The notes: generated from the letters alone by a model not told the origin. A stretch of 64,000 bases of DNA from Papaver somniferum (GCF_003573695.1 NC_039359.1:154372210-154436209), one strand, 5' to 3'. Positions 22,648 to 37,000 are shown, numbered from the stretch's first letter. Translations and numbers: made by a program.

Positions 22648-25600
22648 TGATTACTTAAGTATTTTTGCTGCAGGGAAATTTCGGGCACACCCAGTTACAT
22701 TTACAGGCTTATAAAAATATAGTAATATTTTTGCTCGCATACAGTTACCCCTTGAAGCTGGACTGAGGTTTTATTCCAATTTTATACAGTTATATTGTTC
22801 CTTCGCTGCACTTTCTCTAATTCAGTCTTCTAGAAAGCCAGAGAACGTAGGCTCCTCCAACGTGTGGAGATATTATCGATAACAACTCGAATATAGTCAT
22901 ATCTATAGCATTTTCAGTTGGGTTTGTTGTTGTTGTCATCTAGCAAAATAGCAAAGGAAGACCAGGTCGCGTCTTTCCGTACTGTAACTGTGAAGGTTAA
23001 ATCTTGAAAGTTGAAACATTCGCTTTTATTTTATTTTGTTTTGAATTTTTTATTGCGAAGTTTTCATAATTTTACATTAGTGTACCAAAACAGTGATGGT
23101 AAATTGAATAACAATAATTACACATCATGGAACCTTTAATAAACACGATAATCATTTTTTCTATTTCTAGATAAACATCTGCTAACTTGAAAGATTTTCA
23201 GTGCAACTTAGCAATGGGTTAGTAACATGTTTGAAGTTGAACTGTCTTCACTTCGGTATAGAAACCGGTTCTTATTGGATGAGGACAGGACAATTCCTAT
23301 AAGTTGCTAGGTCTTGAGATTCACCGAAACCTTTTCCTAGTTTGATGTATGTTGTTTAGTTGAAACTTTGCTGGCCCTATGGATAAGATTTCACAATGTT
23401 CACAGTAAAAATCACTTCACTTTGATTACTTTCATTCGTTCAATCTGCAGTTGGTTTTTCAATAGTTAATTATACATATCTAGGTTTCAATTATCTTTTT
23501 TCCGGTCTGAATTGGATTTTATGATTTCCTTTCTTCATTTTTTGGATTTTGTAGGGGTTCAGATGAATTTTGGAGATACTTTAACACCGCCACTTTGACT
23601 ATTTATGAAGTATTCTATTTCTGCATTCATGCCAACACCACCATTACGTCTCACAGACACTCCACGAAAGTTATTCCTGTTCTGGGGTACTTTACAGGTC
23701 AATTCTCTTACTCTCTCCCACTGTGTTTGTGTAGTATCCTATATGGACAGGCTATTAATATTAGCGACATAAAGGTATTGAGTTTGATAAGATGACTCCA
23801 CTATTTGAATTGCTATTAGAAGGTCGATTAAAACAATGTCTTTCCTTAATTGGATGTATTTGATCAACCCATGAGGGGGAAGTGATGGAATCCTTAACTT
23901 AGCTGGTGTTTACATCTTACTTTTCGGATGCAAGACTTTTAAAGTTTTTTTACCAATTTTGGGCATGTATGATCAATGTTATATATTGATGCTCGAAGTA
24001 TCCATATAACATCTAGAAGTAGCCAGTGTCATAATTTGAGATTCACAAAATCTGCTTCGGGATTGAAAATATATTCAGCAAAGCTGAGAGTAGCTCATGT
24101 GCAACTAAGATTAATAATTTGATGTTCAATGTGATCCACTAACCATTTTAAAGGCGAGTTAATTAGTTTCATACACTCGATACATTGATAACATTGGTTC
24201 ATATAATAGCATTTTGTTGTCCATGGGTCTGTATGGTATGAAATACATGGTAGGATTATATATTTATTTCCAAATTTGTCAGACTGACTGAGATTGGCTC
24301 TATTTTTTGTTAGAAAAATGTGTACCATTTTGTTTTTCCTGTTTTTCATGAAAGTTACGAGTTAGGATTTTCAATTTAGGTAGGAATTTGTTGAGAATCA
24401 ATCAGTACTAAAGTGAAGCGTGTTTGATCAGATTCTAAGTTTCGCCTATACCTAAATATTTTGACTTTTTTTCCTTCCACTAATTATAGGATCAAACTAT
24501 TTTGTGATTAAGGTACTGTGGCACTGCTTATGTTTGCAATGTCTAAGCATGTTGCTATGAAAGACTGTTCTTTACTAATTTATTTTCTCTAAATATCTGA
24601 GGGTTTATCTTGCATACAAGTTGAAGTTCACTACAGGAGTATAGATTGGCGAGTTTCAAAGTATGACTTTGATGACTTGCTCCTGTTGAGAGAATATATT
24701 GCACTTTATGTGTTTGGGTGCTCGAGGAGGAATGGCACTTCTTGCAGTAGTATATTAAATTACGTGATCACATTTCAAAGATGGGTACTAAATTACAGGT
24801 TGTTTTAGCACATTTTCGTCCCAGGCCAGACTTACATCCAACTGTTTTATCTCCCGACATCGAGGTTTTAGGTTTCGTTCCAGGAGATACAAAACATTGT
24901 TCTGCTTGGTACTGTTGTTTCTGACAACCCTGCTAATCCAAAGGTATGAGATTAATCTTTCACATTTTACACTCGATGTTGAGAAGTTTTGCATTATGGT
25001 CGACTTTAGACTATTCAGATGTAACAAAGATTGGTATATAACGTAAAGGTCTCCCCTAAGTGTTATTCTTTAGAGTTTACTAGAAAATTCGGCAGCTTCC
25101 AGGCCCAATGACTGGTGGTCAGATAGGAAATCAGGCTGTAGCTTTCTTCAAATCTCAGTATTCATATTATACTTGATTAATTCACCTAAACCCCTTTGAA
25201 CAACACTAGGCCTGGTGATTTAGAAGTGGTGTTGTATTTTATATATTTTTTATGGTTTAATTGTGGATGTTTTTTGTGGTTGTTTCTTCATTGGATCAGA
25301 AGAAGGAGAAAGTAATGGCGTTGATTAAAAAAATATCGGAATCTTAAACGACAAATCAACACCTTTTAAGATGTAAACGTCATACTTGGATGTTATTATC
25401 TACTCAATCTGTCTATATTTTTGTCATGTTCAGAAAAAATGGGTTGCAAATGACAAGCTTCAATTTTTGAGCGAAGGAGCAGCAGCCAAAGAACACGGTT
25501 GAATGATGTCATCGCGGCATGTTCCCTGTTGAAAAGCTTGAGGTTACTTTCCTTAATGCCAATATCAATGTCCATACTATGTTTGATTGCAGATCCATTA

Positions 25601-26995
25601 AGTGCCCATATTACAAAATAAAACATCAGACCCAAAAAGTGTATCTCCATGTCCGAGTGACTGATGTATTGGGAATGACATAAGATATATATATCCTAAC
25701 TCAGTTCAGTTATGTTTCCATTCGCCACCTCACTAGCATATATAATCTCAGAAACGATGTGAACATTGGAGATGGATTTTAGAGAGGTTTCATGTAATAT
25801 ATGGCAGTCCTTAATTATCTGCATACTCATATTATAATTTTGGATTCATTTATACTTAAAAGGAAGGGTAGTCGTGTTTTCTGGAAAGAGTTTGATATAT
25901 ACATATATTCGCTGGAACAGGTTCTGGCTGCTACATGGACACCAGGGGAAATAATAAGGAAGTGATACTATGGAGCCTTTGATGTCGTGAGACAGTTCAC
26001 CTGGATTTTTGAGGTAAGTATACTTAAGGGTTTAACGTTAAAATGATCAATATATGCAGACAATTAGAGTACACGTCTGTATACATAGTTGCCTACTGTC
26101 GTTAAGTGCTATGAAATTGTTGGGGCATAATTAACATATTAGTATGATATAAAATGCATGGTGGGGCTGTCTTGCTTTATTTGCTTTAAGTCACGCCAAG
26201 GATGCGTAAGGACTTTTGAATTTACATTTATAGCAGTTATACAACATATAATCCTATTTTAAATTTTATTGTTGTTGTTGACGATATAGATATTTCAGGT
26301 GCATTTATAATATCATGGAATGTGGATTTTATCTTGGTTTCGGATGTTGCTTCAATCTTTAGTCAAATGCGTCCGTCTGAATATCTCTTTGAAGAAACTA
26401 TTAGGAATTCTTGATGCAAAGGAAGCCGGCAAACATGTGTGTAGAATGATATATTTTCTTGCTTTCGGAGAATCATACATTTAAGATAGAGTGCATTTAG
26501 AGTAGAATGTCCATGAACAATGGGATCAGAATATTTTGGACCTAACTATTTATAGTTTTGGATTAATAAATGACTAGGTTAGCTATTTTAAACTATCAAC
26601 TCAGAATAGTATGCATTAATTCTAAATTAAGACCAGTGAGCAACTTATTTTTTATATGCTGATATAGTTTGTAGGGCACTAGCGTTTCATTTTTGTATAT
26701 TTCTTAAGGATGCCTTTTTCCTATCTAAAAATCTCCTTATCATATGATGCATGCTTTTTGAATGCAGTAGGCACTCAATGATCATTCTTCAAGCTAAGGC
26801 TGAAAAGCTGGCAAGATAAGCTTCAGATGAGGGTTTTTTAATAAATATTTGGTAATGTGGATTGATGACTTCAACACTACAATGTAGAACTCGGATTTGT
26901 TATCAGCGTACATGAAGCATTGTGTGAGGTACAATCTCTTCTTGAAATCACCTCATGTTATTAATTTTTTTAAACAAACAGATCCAATTGTAGTT
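22648..26995. other. Unassigned 4.3 kb, scattered exon-like pieces
   Basis: No gene is recognised. Short open pieces have splice-like borders: about 24896-24952, reading NIVLLGTVVSDNPANPK and ending in a GTATGAG donor; about 25433-25495 after TTCAG, with VANDKLQFLSEGAAAKEHG; and about 25921-26012, ending in a GTAAGT donor. They may be exons of one decayed plus-strand gene, but I could not place them in a family or in one frame. Confidence 0.3.
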
Positions 26996-27067
26996 GCTAT
27001 CTTATCTCAAATGGTAGAGCACATGGTTATTACCATGCAGTTGCGGGTTCGACTCCCACAGATGGCA
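26996..27067 (+). tRNA. tRNA-like sequence (degenerate tRNA or SINE head)
   Basis: A 7-bp acceptor-like stem pairs GCTATCT (26996) with AGATGGC (to 27066), with one G-T pair. Between them are a box A-like TATCTCAAATGG, an anticodon-like stem CATGG/CCATG with a 6-base loop TTATTA, and a perfect box B GGTTCGACTCC. A real anticodon loop has 7 bases and the third position of box A is changed from G, so a functional tRNA is unlikely. The two polymerase III boxes are what a tRNA-derived SINE or tRNA pseudogene would show. No clear poly(A) tail or target duplication was identified. Confidence 0.5.
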
Positions 27068-30000
27068 TAGTTATTTGAATAAGCCAAAACCCAAAACCTT
27101 TTATGCTTTCGATACCAGTGTATAGGTATCTATGGGCAGAAAATATATCATATTGTAAGGCTCTGAAGCTCCTTTATGTCAAACTCTAGGACCCAATATT
27201 ATTTTTCATTTGGCCAGATTTAACATCTGTTGCAACCTCTGCACAAGGAAAAGAGTGCTATGTGATTTCTCATCAAGTTTGTTTTAGCCAAATCAGTGCT
27301 TACTCTCTTCTGTTAATAAGTTTATTAAACTTTGATGGTATGAACTTTAAGATGGACTGCTTAAAAGGATATTCAGATAACTCCTTAACTCCTTCCAGGT
27401 ACTTATATTTTCAGCCATGACATTGGAACTTTGATGAAACTTCGATAATGAACCAGAAGCGCCACATATCACCATTGTCAGGTTAGTTTTTTTTTTTCTT
27501 TATCGACTTCAATTAGTTTACACATTTTATTTTATTATTTTTGTTTTTGTCTCTTTTATTCTCTTTATTTAGTAAATATGAAGTGTTTGTCTTGGAACAC
27601 TAATATTGGGTACGATTTAAAATGGTTGCATGATGTAGATGTCATTCTCATGATCTGTTTATTCATTGTGAAAAACATTGTTAAGGAATGTGTAATTTTC
27701 AAATTTGCACTTGATTTACCTGATGTGTTTTTTTATAATCGTTGTTTGGTTGCTTCTACTTATTATTCTAATTTTCCAAAATATATCAGTGCCATGGGTA
27801 TACTTCATGTGGCATGTGGACTACATGAGATCACCTTTTACTTGGTGCAATAGGGATTTCTCTACTAATAGGATAAATAGATGGCATTACGGAGAGGTGG
27901 GTATCCAAAACCTCTGAGAGTCAAATCGTAAATGAAAATATGAGAATGAACAATCAAAAGGTTAGATGTTAAGTGTCCCTCAATAATTGGAGTAAGAGAT
28001 TCCAACTTCTGTTAGTAATTCACAAAATCAACTTAAATTCAGGATCTAACCATCCATTCAAAATAACCTATCCTATCTTAAAATCAGAATTCGCCTAATG
28101 TAACAATCAGCTTCTGAGCAATTACTTCGTCTTATTTTTAAACATGGTTTGTTGCTTTTGTCTCTTCTTCATCAAGGAGGAAAGTCTCCTCGCCTTCTTG
28201 CGAAATCATTCTCATGCATATAAATATTATATTTTAACAAGTGGGCCAAAGATTTAATTATTACGTTTCTACCTGCGATATTTTCAACAAACAAAATAGT
28301 AGGAAACACGGCCTATACTTTTTCAGGCGACCTAGATCGTTACTGATTTCTTCAAAAGGTTGTCAGGACAAGGATTTTAAAGATCTGGAAATCAAGAAAT
28401 TGAAAGACAAAGGAAGTGTATGCGTTGGAACTACACCTAATGGCTGAAAAGGTAAGAAATACCATATGTGGATACATATCTCTTGAATTATATAGGGTAT
28501 TTAAAGATTAGGCTCAAATATGTTTATTGCAAATCGAAGAAAACCCATATGCGTGCAAAGGTACCAAAAGACCCGATAAAAATATTGAAGACCCAGTTGG
28601 TGGAAGGGAACGTATATTCCATTGAAAGGTTTAACCTCTGCCTCAAATGAAAATTTTATAATTGTTGACTACAAACAGGTTTAGATTTAACAGGTTCCCA
28701 AAGTGAAGCTACTAGAAAATAGCGAATCAAACCTTCCTGAACACAAATTTAATCTCATAGATTCTAAAAGCGCATCAAAAAAAGTGAATAACACACCATT
28801 CTCTCTTCCTAAAAACCGAACTACCTTTTAATCTAATCGATTTCAAGTAATACTATGGTTACATTAAATGGTCAAAAAGGATCTGGAAAAGTTTAGAAAA
28901 GAGAGATAGTCATTGAAGATACAAAGTAAGTAACTTTGTTTTAAAAGTTATATTACGTTAGATCGAGGTAATGAAAAGGACTATGGGTAATTAACTTTTT
29001 CCCCATGTAAATTACGAACTAGGACTCCTTAATCAATTAATGATTAATCTTATATTGTTGTTAAAACAAGGGAATTGATATGAAGGTAAAACAATTGGGG
29101 TAATGGTGCATCTTAGTAGAAAAAGGTGTCATATATGAGCACACAGATACTCTGATTATTGTTATTATTATTGGAACATTGTAAGCGAGTTTCGAGGTTA
29201 GTGATCCATTTCTAATTAACACATCATGTGCTGACATTAACATTTATTAATTCATCTGATGTACAATTACACCTTCCAATAAGTACACTTGCATTGGCTA
29301 CGACCACTGCATCTAGAGTATTGATTAATCTGGATATATATATCAAAGTCAATGAATTCAGGAAAAAATAAGTATGCATAATAGAAAATACCCGTGTAAA
29401 TTAAAACATCAGGACGACAAAATTTATCAATTCATCATGATATTAAATAATCAAAAATAATAAGTACTAATTTACATATGAATTAATAATTTATCAATTT
29501 AACCGAATGTTCTTACATACTTCTCAAAAAATCAGTTAATGAATTGAAATATGGAAATAAGGTGGATGTTGAATACCTTTCGAACTATCTCTGAGAAAAC
29601 ACAATTTCACATTTGTTGATTGACGACGAAAATGATGATATCGAAGCTAAAGATGGGAGTGTACTTATAAATCCACATTCAAAAGACTCTAATCAAAAAA
29701 AAAAAAAAAAAAAAAATCTCTTCGAATATTAAGAAAATATCAAGATAAAATTCAATGTGACATAAATTTTGAAAAAAACCAAGTCATGGTTCAATTATTC
29801 ACTACCAAATTAACATAAATATAGAACTCATTTATACAAATTCGAGATTTATTAATTTATATATCACAAGGGATCTATAGTAGCTAATTATTAATTTAGC
29901 ATGTTGTCCCCTATTCAGGACCGCAAAAAAGTTATTTTATCGTGATTAATAATTTATCATGTATTATTTTATATTGGTTAAACTGTATATGACTTTTATT

Positions 30001-30109
30001 ACGTACTAAAACTGCAAAATTAATTTATGCAGGCTTAAATCAGGAGACAACGGAATCAAAATGAATGGCTCGGCACAACAGGATGACCCCAACGAGAATA
30101 AAAAAATAA
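27068..30109. other. Unassigned AT-rich stretch
   Basis: No gene is recognised. A frame at 27578 opens MKCLSWNT, recalling the start of plant LINE endonuclease ORFs, but nothing after it matches. A 22-base A run lies at about 29696-29717. Confidence 0.3.
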
Positions 30110-31112
30110 GTACAGGAAGCAACTGACATGATACAATATATTGAGAATGCGGTAAGTTTGTATTTGGTTGATTTTGTTTACGTTGTAGTTAAATATATCT
30201 AAATGTGTGCCTCGAATAAATGGCAGGGTAAAACATTCACCTGCGAGGTGACTATACTGGGCTTGGTTGAGAACATAAAGTGGTACATATGGCATGCAAC
30301 AGATGTAGTAAAAAGGTTTTGTACGACGAAGATGAAGAACCGTGGTATATCAAGTGCAAGAACAAATTTGAAGTGAATATAGCATGGTCAGAATGGACAA
30401 TTTTTTTTTAAATAAATGGATGGAAAATACATCAAGACTTACTAACGACTTAGAATACACACATGTACAAATTGAATTTGGTTGTAATAGATAACAAAGA
30501 TACTGCAGTATTCACGGTAAAAAATAGAAAACTTGGATGAGGTGCACTGCGAAGGAACATGTAGATTACCTGGAACAATGCAATGAGGTAACGACATATT
30601 AGTATAGAAAATCAACTTGATAGAGATACTGTGAACGCATGCTTACCATATCATTTATTTCCAAATGCAGATTAACAAGGAAAAAAAGGCACACGGGTGG
30701 TTCTACCGAATCAAGGACCGCGCCTCTGTTTTTAAATTGGTAACCCAGGAGTATAATATAAATAACCAATCTGAAAATTATACGGTCCAAAAAATATTCA
30801 TGCCAGAAGGAGAATTAGGGGATTCATATGCTAACACAAAATACCAGGTTGCTTTACAAGCAATTTATACTAAAGCACCTTTTTGTCTTTCAAATATGAA
30901 TCAATGTTTATATGTACAACTATGTTTCTCTATAGGATCCAGGTGGCGAAAGGAATGTTACGCATATTACCAAAGATAAAGTCTAGGAGACATCTAAGAG
31001 GGGTAGGAAACGTGAATTAAGTAACGTCAAGGAAACAAAGCGGCCAAAACACACTAGCCAAAAAGACTTGGCACAAGCTGAAAAGAAAGTAGACTCATAT
31101 GATGAAGATTAG
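30110..31112 (+). pseudogene. Replication protein A 70 kDa subunit-like pseudogene (C-terminal part)
   Basis: RPA70 binds single-stranded DNA through OB folds; the C-terminal fold carries a zinc ribbon. Colinear exon-like blocks match that part. Block 30110-30151 is followed by block 30227 onward, reading GKTFTCEVTILGLVENIKW. A one-base shift then gives the zinc-ribbon stretch MACNRCSKKVLYDEDEEPWY. Block about 30454-30588 reads MYKLNLVVIDNKDTAVFTV and, shifted again, TAKEHVDYLEQCNE. Block 30671-30847 includes VFKLVTQEYNINNQSENYT, and block 30936-31112 has a Lys/Arg-rich tail. Borders carry AG/GT signals. There are two frame breaks and an in-frame TAG at 30984-30986, and the second zinc-ribbon cysteine pair is incomplete. 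It is a decayed copy; Helitron transposons also carry RPA-like genes, so its origin could be a mobile element. Confidence 0.62.
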
Positions 31113-33826
31113 GCGGCCAATCATTTTTTGAAAACTAATCTGAATAATTAATGGATTGATTTAGCTATAAATATTAAAAAAAAAAGGATTCTTTGAAGGT
31201 TCGATTACTCTTTTCAGTACTAGATTCTCTATAAAGGCTCAATTACATTGTTTTAGATTTTTTTTCCTTAAGTTAGAATGTTTTGGGCTATTTTTCTGTG
31301 AATTTATTCTGCATACTCAACCGATTGTGAATCTATTTTTTTTAAGGATTATTGATGTTCTTCTTTGGAAACCGGAAGTGCAATATTTATAATAGCGATG
31401 CTTATGGAAAATCAAGCAATTTTTTTTGGTTTTTCGGGCGTTTCTTACTATAGATTACTGGGCAAATTAGTTTCTTAAAAATTTAGCTTAGGACAATATT
31501 ATAATTTTTACCATAGTGTGTTTGACGGCAGCTTAGACTACACCGTGGTAGAGTTTTTTGCTTAACAACTATCATACGTTGGTTCAAGCGTGATTCCAAC
31601 ACTTCGTTTGGATACTCCATCTTATATCAAATTAATATATATAAGGCACGGTAGTAAAGTTAATATCTCCAAGTGTTAGTGAACTTGGGATGCAGCAAGG
31701 TATTCATCTCTGACTAATTGTTCATCATATGGTTTGTGAAGTTTGTTCAATTTCCATGAGTAAGATCAACTTACACGGTCAATACTTCCAATAAGAAATT
31801 GGACTTACTTAGGTAGAAAATCAATTTTTACAACAACCGGGTATAGTTTCTCAATTAAGAAGCTTGGATATTTAGAAATGTAATAGAAGATAGATGGTCG
31901 CATTAACCTAAATTCAAGCATGAACATATGGAGAATCAACAATGGAATAGAAAATAGATGGTTGCACTGACAGTACCTATCACATATCTGTAATACTATT
32001 TTATTTTATTTTAAGTTCCAACACTTCCAGGACACAAAAATTACATACTAAAAGTAAGGAGCTAATCAACAAGCAACACAACTAGATCAATCTATAGTTT
32101 TTCTTTTACCACAAGATATAGTCTAATTCCAGCTAAATTTGTTGATTAAGACAGTATTAATATTGATCTCAAGAGGGGTAACATAAACTTGGTTTTGATG
32201 AATAACCGTTCCAGGAATTTATCAAGTAATTATTTACTGCGAAATTGTTAAATTTCGATGATTAAAATCAAGTTATAGGGATAACACTTCCTGATGCAAA
32301 ACTGGCTTACTTAGGTGAAAAAAAAACATTCAAAATATAATACATGTACGTAAAAAAATGTATTTACGGGTTTGTTGGGTTGGTTGCTAAATATTAACGT
32401 TTAAGACCAACCGGACATACTAAATCGAAAATACCTAAAAATACAACAACATATTAAACAATCTAGAAAGTTTCTTAAAATTAGACAATTTTTAAAATTA
32501 TTTAGAATTCTATATATACTCAAGCATTCAAATCACTGGTAGGCATAAAAAATAGGCTATATACACCGATGGAATAATAAGGTTTAATGTTACATAAACC
32601 CGGAAAATAACAGAGTTTTGATATTACAACAGATGAAATTTGAGAACAATAAAAGATACTATATGATTTTGGATAACAATAGAAAGAGAAAAATATCTCT
32701 CACACAAGATAGTTCAAACATCAGATCAAAATGGTTCAATAGATGAAGAACATATCGTTATTAATCACCCAATGTACGCACGGAACGGAAAAACAAGCCC
32801 TACATACGACGTCCTTATTTTCCTTAATACAAAACCGATGGATTCTGATGAAAAATATGAATTGGAACGGCATATACATGGAGAACATCATTAGTACGAG
32901 ATCACATTTTTGAAGTAACATCCGACTGAATTTTATGAATCTAAAAATATTTGATTAAAGATCATTACAACGGGATCATATATATGTACAACGAAAAGAG
33001 AAGATAAAAACACAAGCTAAAAAGTTTTAGACAATATAAAAAATTAGAACGAACTGGAATGGCATCAAGTTTAGTAGTCCTACACCCTGTTACATGTCCT
33101 ATGTGTAGTCTCACCTTAGCTTGACCAAATTAGGCTATCACATGCTAAGTAAATCACATTTGTTTAGTCAAAAAGACTACCATAATGTACTTTCGGAGTA
33201 AAGCACCATCAATTTAATTTTTCATGGAGTTGACTTCATTTGAACACTTCTCTTCTATATCATTCTCTAAGTAGATTTAAATATGTTTTTAGAGAAAAGT
33301 TGCCCTCTCATCGTTATCACCATTACGTACTGAGCTAAACTACCTTATAGTTGCCAACATGGATACATCTCTTCTTTAATTTTTATATTTCGATCTTCAG
33401 TATCGAAGATTGGTTTAAAACTAATAAAGGATAAATATTGATAAAGTTAGATATTCATTACTTGGATATATTAATCAGTTGTAGTTCTTTTTAAAGTATT
33501 GTTATGTGATACCTAGTATTATTATAAGAACTTAGTATAATAACTTAACTTAGTATCATGCGTTTGATACCGAGAAGGAAATGGCAGATTAGCACTAAAA
33601 AATTAGTTATTCGAAGATGATGAGTCCCTATCCGATTAGTAGGACAAAAAATAAAGCATTTGAAAATGCTACCGTGGATGTTAGAGTTAGAAAATATAAC
33701 ATCCGTCATTTATTTAGATGAACCGGATGTGGATGACACCAAATCCGTCATAACAAATCTGCAGTAAATTGACTATTTCATTCAACAAATTCAAACATTA
33801 GTACATCAAATTCTCTATCGTTGTCT
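31113..33826. other. Unassigned AT-rich stretch
   Basis: I see no gene, RNA gene or clear repeat structure in these 2.7 kb, only short A/T runs. Confidence 0.4.
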
Positions 33827-34088
33827 TCAGTAAATTAGGCCGTTCCAAAGTGGAGCCTTTTCAGGGCATAATTTAATGAGCAATGCTTTAAGATCTCCAA
33901 CTTCTCTTTTATCTTCTGCAGTGACTCCACCCCTCCAGAATGGGGAATTTGCTAGATACGCATCAAGAAAATAATCAATCAAACTCAAAAAGTAAACAGC
34001 AAAGATTGAGAAGTGAGAGAAAAGGTTAGAAAATAAATACCTTTGATAACCAGAGAACGTAAGCTGCAGCAAGAACTGCCTGTGTGTG
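33827..34088 (-). other. Coding-like tail beyond the stop of the PTAR1-like gene
   Basis: Directly after the in-frame TGA (34089-34091), the same frame continues with QAVLAAAYVLWLSK and ends at a GTATTT donor (exon edge 34041). A further exon-like block, 33951 down to 33827 (acceptor TATCTAG), starts in frame with QIPHSGGVE. A protein-like C-terminus, LKALLIKLCPEKAPLWNG, is open only in the next frame and ends in a stop at 33827-33829. This looks like the original C-terminus carrying one nonsense change and one frameshift. Confidence 0.45.
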
Positions 34089-37000
34089 TCAGTCTTCAAA
34101 GTCGTCATCCCTGATTGTCAAGCATGACTGGAGTAGTTGGATCTCATCAGCCATAAAATTATGTATCACATCTTTTATGTTGAAATCATCTCCGTGAAGG
34201 TCGGCACCATCTCGAGCAGCAATACCAAAATGCTGTACCCAACACTGAGAGAGGAACCTGCGATAACCCCATAGAGCCTGAGAAACAGGTGAGAAATAAT
34301 CGTGTTAGAAAAGACATTCTTTGAATTTTCATGATGCGTCTCCTATTGTAAGGCTAGACATTCAAGTCGATGATGAGGACTAAATGAAAATGTTCGAGGT
34401 CATAAATCATAATATCAACCTCTCTACCTACATATCGCTTTATGAGCATTTTATCCCAGTCTAACTCCTCCTGTCAGACCACAAAACAAAGGAAAGACAA
34501 TATGAGTTCAAGCATGCTTCACAAATACAAGCACAGTTGCCGAATACTAGACATGGAGGAAAAAGCATTGATTGTCCAAGTCTGGCTAGCTGTATAATTA
34601 ATAAATGTTTGGTAATCTCGGTGCTGAAAGGGAAAGAAACAAACCTTCCATACTCGACAAAGTTCCGGGTAGGAATTCATGGATACATCTTGACCATGCT
34701 TTGAGATGCTCGACTCTAACAACTTAAGCAATAGTTGCTGCAGTAAGGACGAATAATAAGTCGTTTACCAGAGGAAAAATGTACAAACATTTAAAACTAT
34801 TTCAATTCATGCAACTGATATGAATTACAAATTTGAGAGTCTGGCTTCGACCTAGTCAAGAAAACAATAGCAAACACATACAGTAGAATTAAGAAGAAAT
34901 GGGAACTCACTACGCGATAGTGGAAACAGCAATTGTCAGCAACGTGCAACTCGGCCCATTTTTTTGATTTCATCAATTCTTCTAGCACCTGAAAAAAAGA
35001 CATTTCATCAACTAACAAAAGCTTTTCCAAACTAAATTATCAAGGAAACAGAATGTAGAAAGAGTGAGTTTCATCAGGAACAAACACAAGCAACATGCGT
35101 CGGAGGCGGGCAACAAAAGGTAACAGATAAAATAGGGAAATAAAAGCATTCTCTGGGAGTTGTAAACTAATGACTAGACTAGCCCTGATATCAGTTTCAG
35201 TTATAATTTCACATTAGCTGGGTAGTACATGGCTTAAGTATGCCACTTCAATAGTCATAAAATCTGACCTGACTCCTTGTCAAGTAAGAAACGAGCCAGC
35301 AACGGTGATACCACGCACGATAATTCATTTTTGATTTCTGCATAGGAAGTAAAAAAGATAAAGCGGAAGGCTTCAACAACAATAGTTTTTTACTGCAATT
35401 TCATGCGAAACTAGGACAATCACTGGTGACCAACAGCATGAAAAACAAATGCTAGGAAGGTTACATGAAACGTTATTAAAATGAAGAGTTAATAAACCGT
35501 CATCATCTAATTATATCTAGTTCTGAACTAAAAACTAACCTCTGCTAGTTTCTCCACAAGCTCAGATTCCTTATAAACTATCTTCTCCATGTTTGGATGT
35601 GTCCCTGCAATGGTCTTCACTACCCAGCGCCTGTTAAAAACTAAATTTAGTACTAATCGATGATCAGACTATTTCAGAGTGATTAAGTCGAATAATTCTA
35701 CTTCTTTTATGAATGAGTTCAACAGTGATAACTTAATAACAGAAGTGAAACATATAATTACAGACACCAGTAAAAGGTTTCCACTTGAAGAAGGTTTTAC
35801 TTCTCTTGTTAACCTTCACTCATGAGTTGTTAAATATTCATTATTACCTATGGCTCCAAGCATTTTCACTTTTTGGAGCATAAGAGAGAATCAGGGATGA
35901 AAACAGAAGTTCGTCCATCGACGGTGATGATTGTTGCTTCTTGGAAATGACAAGCTTCCTGCATAACAGACACGATACAACTATTCAATTCAAACGAACT
36001 TATGAAATCTGATCTTGGCAATCCTAAAAAGAAAAAATCGACTGTCCAAACATAGTCTATAAACATATTAAGAGAAATAATCAACTAAACCTTGAATTCC
36101 AAGCAGTGGCAGAGTCACAGCTTAGCAGCAAAAGAGCCTTGCTATGCATCATTACTTCATTTTCAAGGAAGTCTGCTGAAAACTGAGAGCTATCTGCTGC
36201 AGTTTCATCCATTGATTTACCCCTATTTGTGGGTAAGTTAGTTAGCATCTTATATTGCGTAGCTGCAGCCTCAAAAGCATGTTTAGCAGCAGCATACAAG
36301 GGAAAGAGCACTTCAGTTGAAATGGCCAACTTGTGATCTCTATTCCAGAAAATGGAGTTGCCGCTGGACATCTCATTCTCTGAATTCTGCGCATTATTAG
36401 CAGATCCATATGTCTCTTCATTTAGCGCTGCAAATTGGGATGGATGTAAAAACCCTACTTCATCACTGATGTAAAACAAACATATTATGATGGGTAACAA
36501 AAAAATCTCTGAGAAATTCCAAAAATACGACTAAACATTAAATTCAACATTCTTACAAACGGAGTACAATCAACATTCTTGCAAACGGATTAAAATGAGT
36601 GAAATTCATGACAAGGAAAAACAAGTTGAATATGTTATAAGTGGAAAAAATAATTCACTTTTGCTGAACATCATACATGGTCTTCATATCAATTGCCACA
36701 TCTAGACTAGAAATAATTGGTTAATGTTGTATAACTGGATACAAGTAACTTAATAGGCTGATACTCTTGTGGTGCCAACAAGCGATGCCCGTCAGTCATA
36801 AAACACTGTTCCCAAAAAAGAAGTAACTACAATTTCACTACAACTTTTCTTCCAAATTAGGTCAAACTTACATTGGCAGCCACCATGGCAGTGGTTACTA
36901 GCTTATTATTGTACTTTCAAAATTCAAGGGATTGAAAACGTTTGCAGCATGTAATTCATGGCGAAGAAGACAAATTTATTGCTGCATAGGCAAGAATATA

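Noticed and set aside
27578..27853. Frame starting MKCLSWNT, like the start of a LINE endonuclease
   Set aside because: Only the first eight residues resemble the family; the catalytic motifs that should follow are absent.
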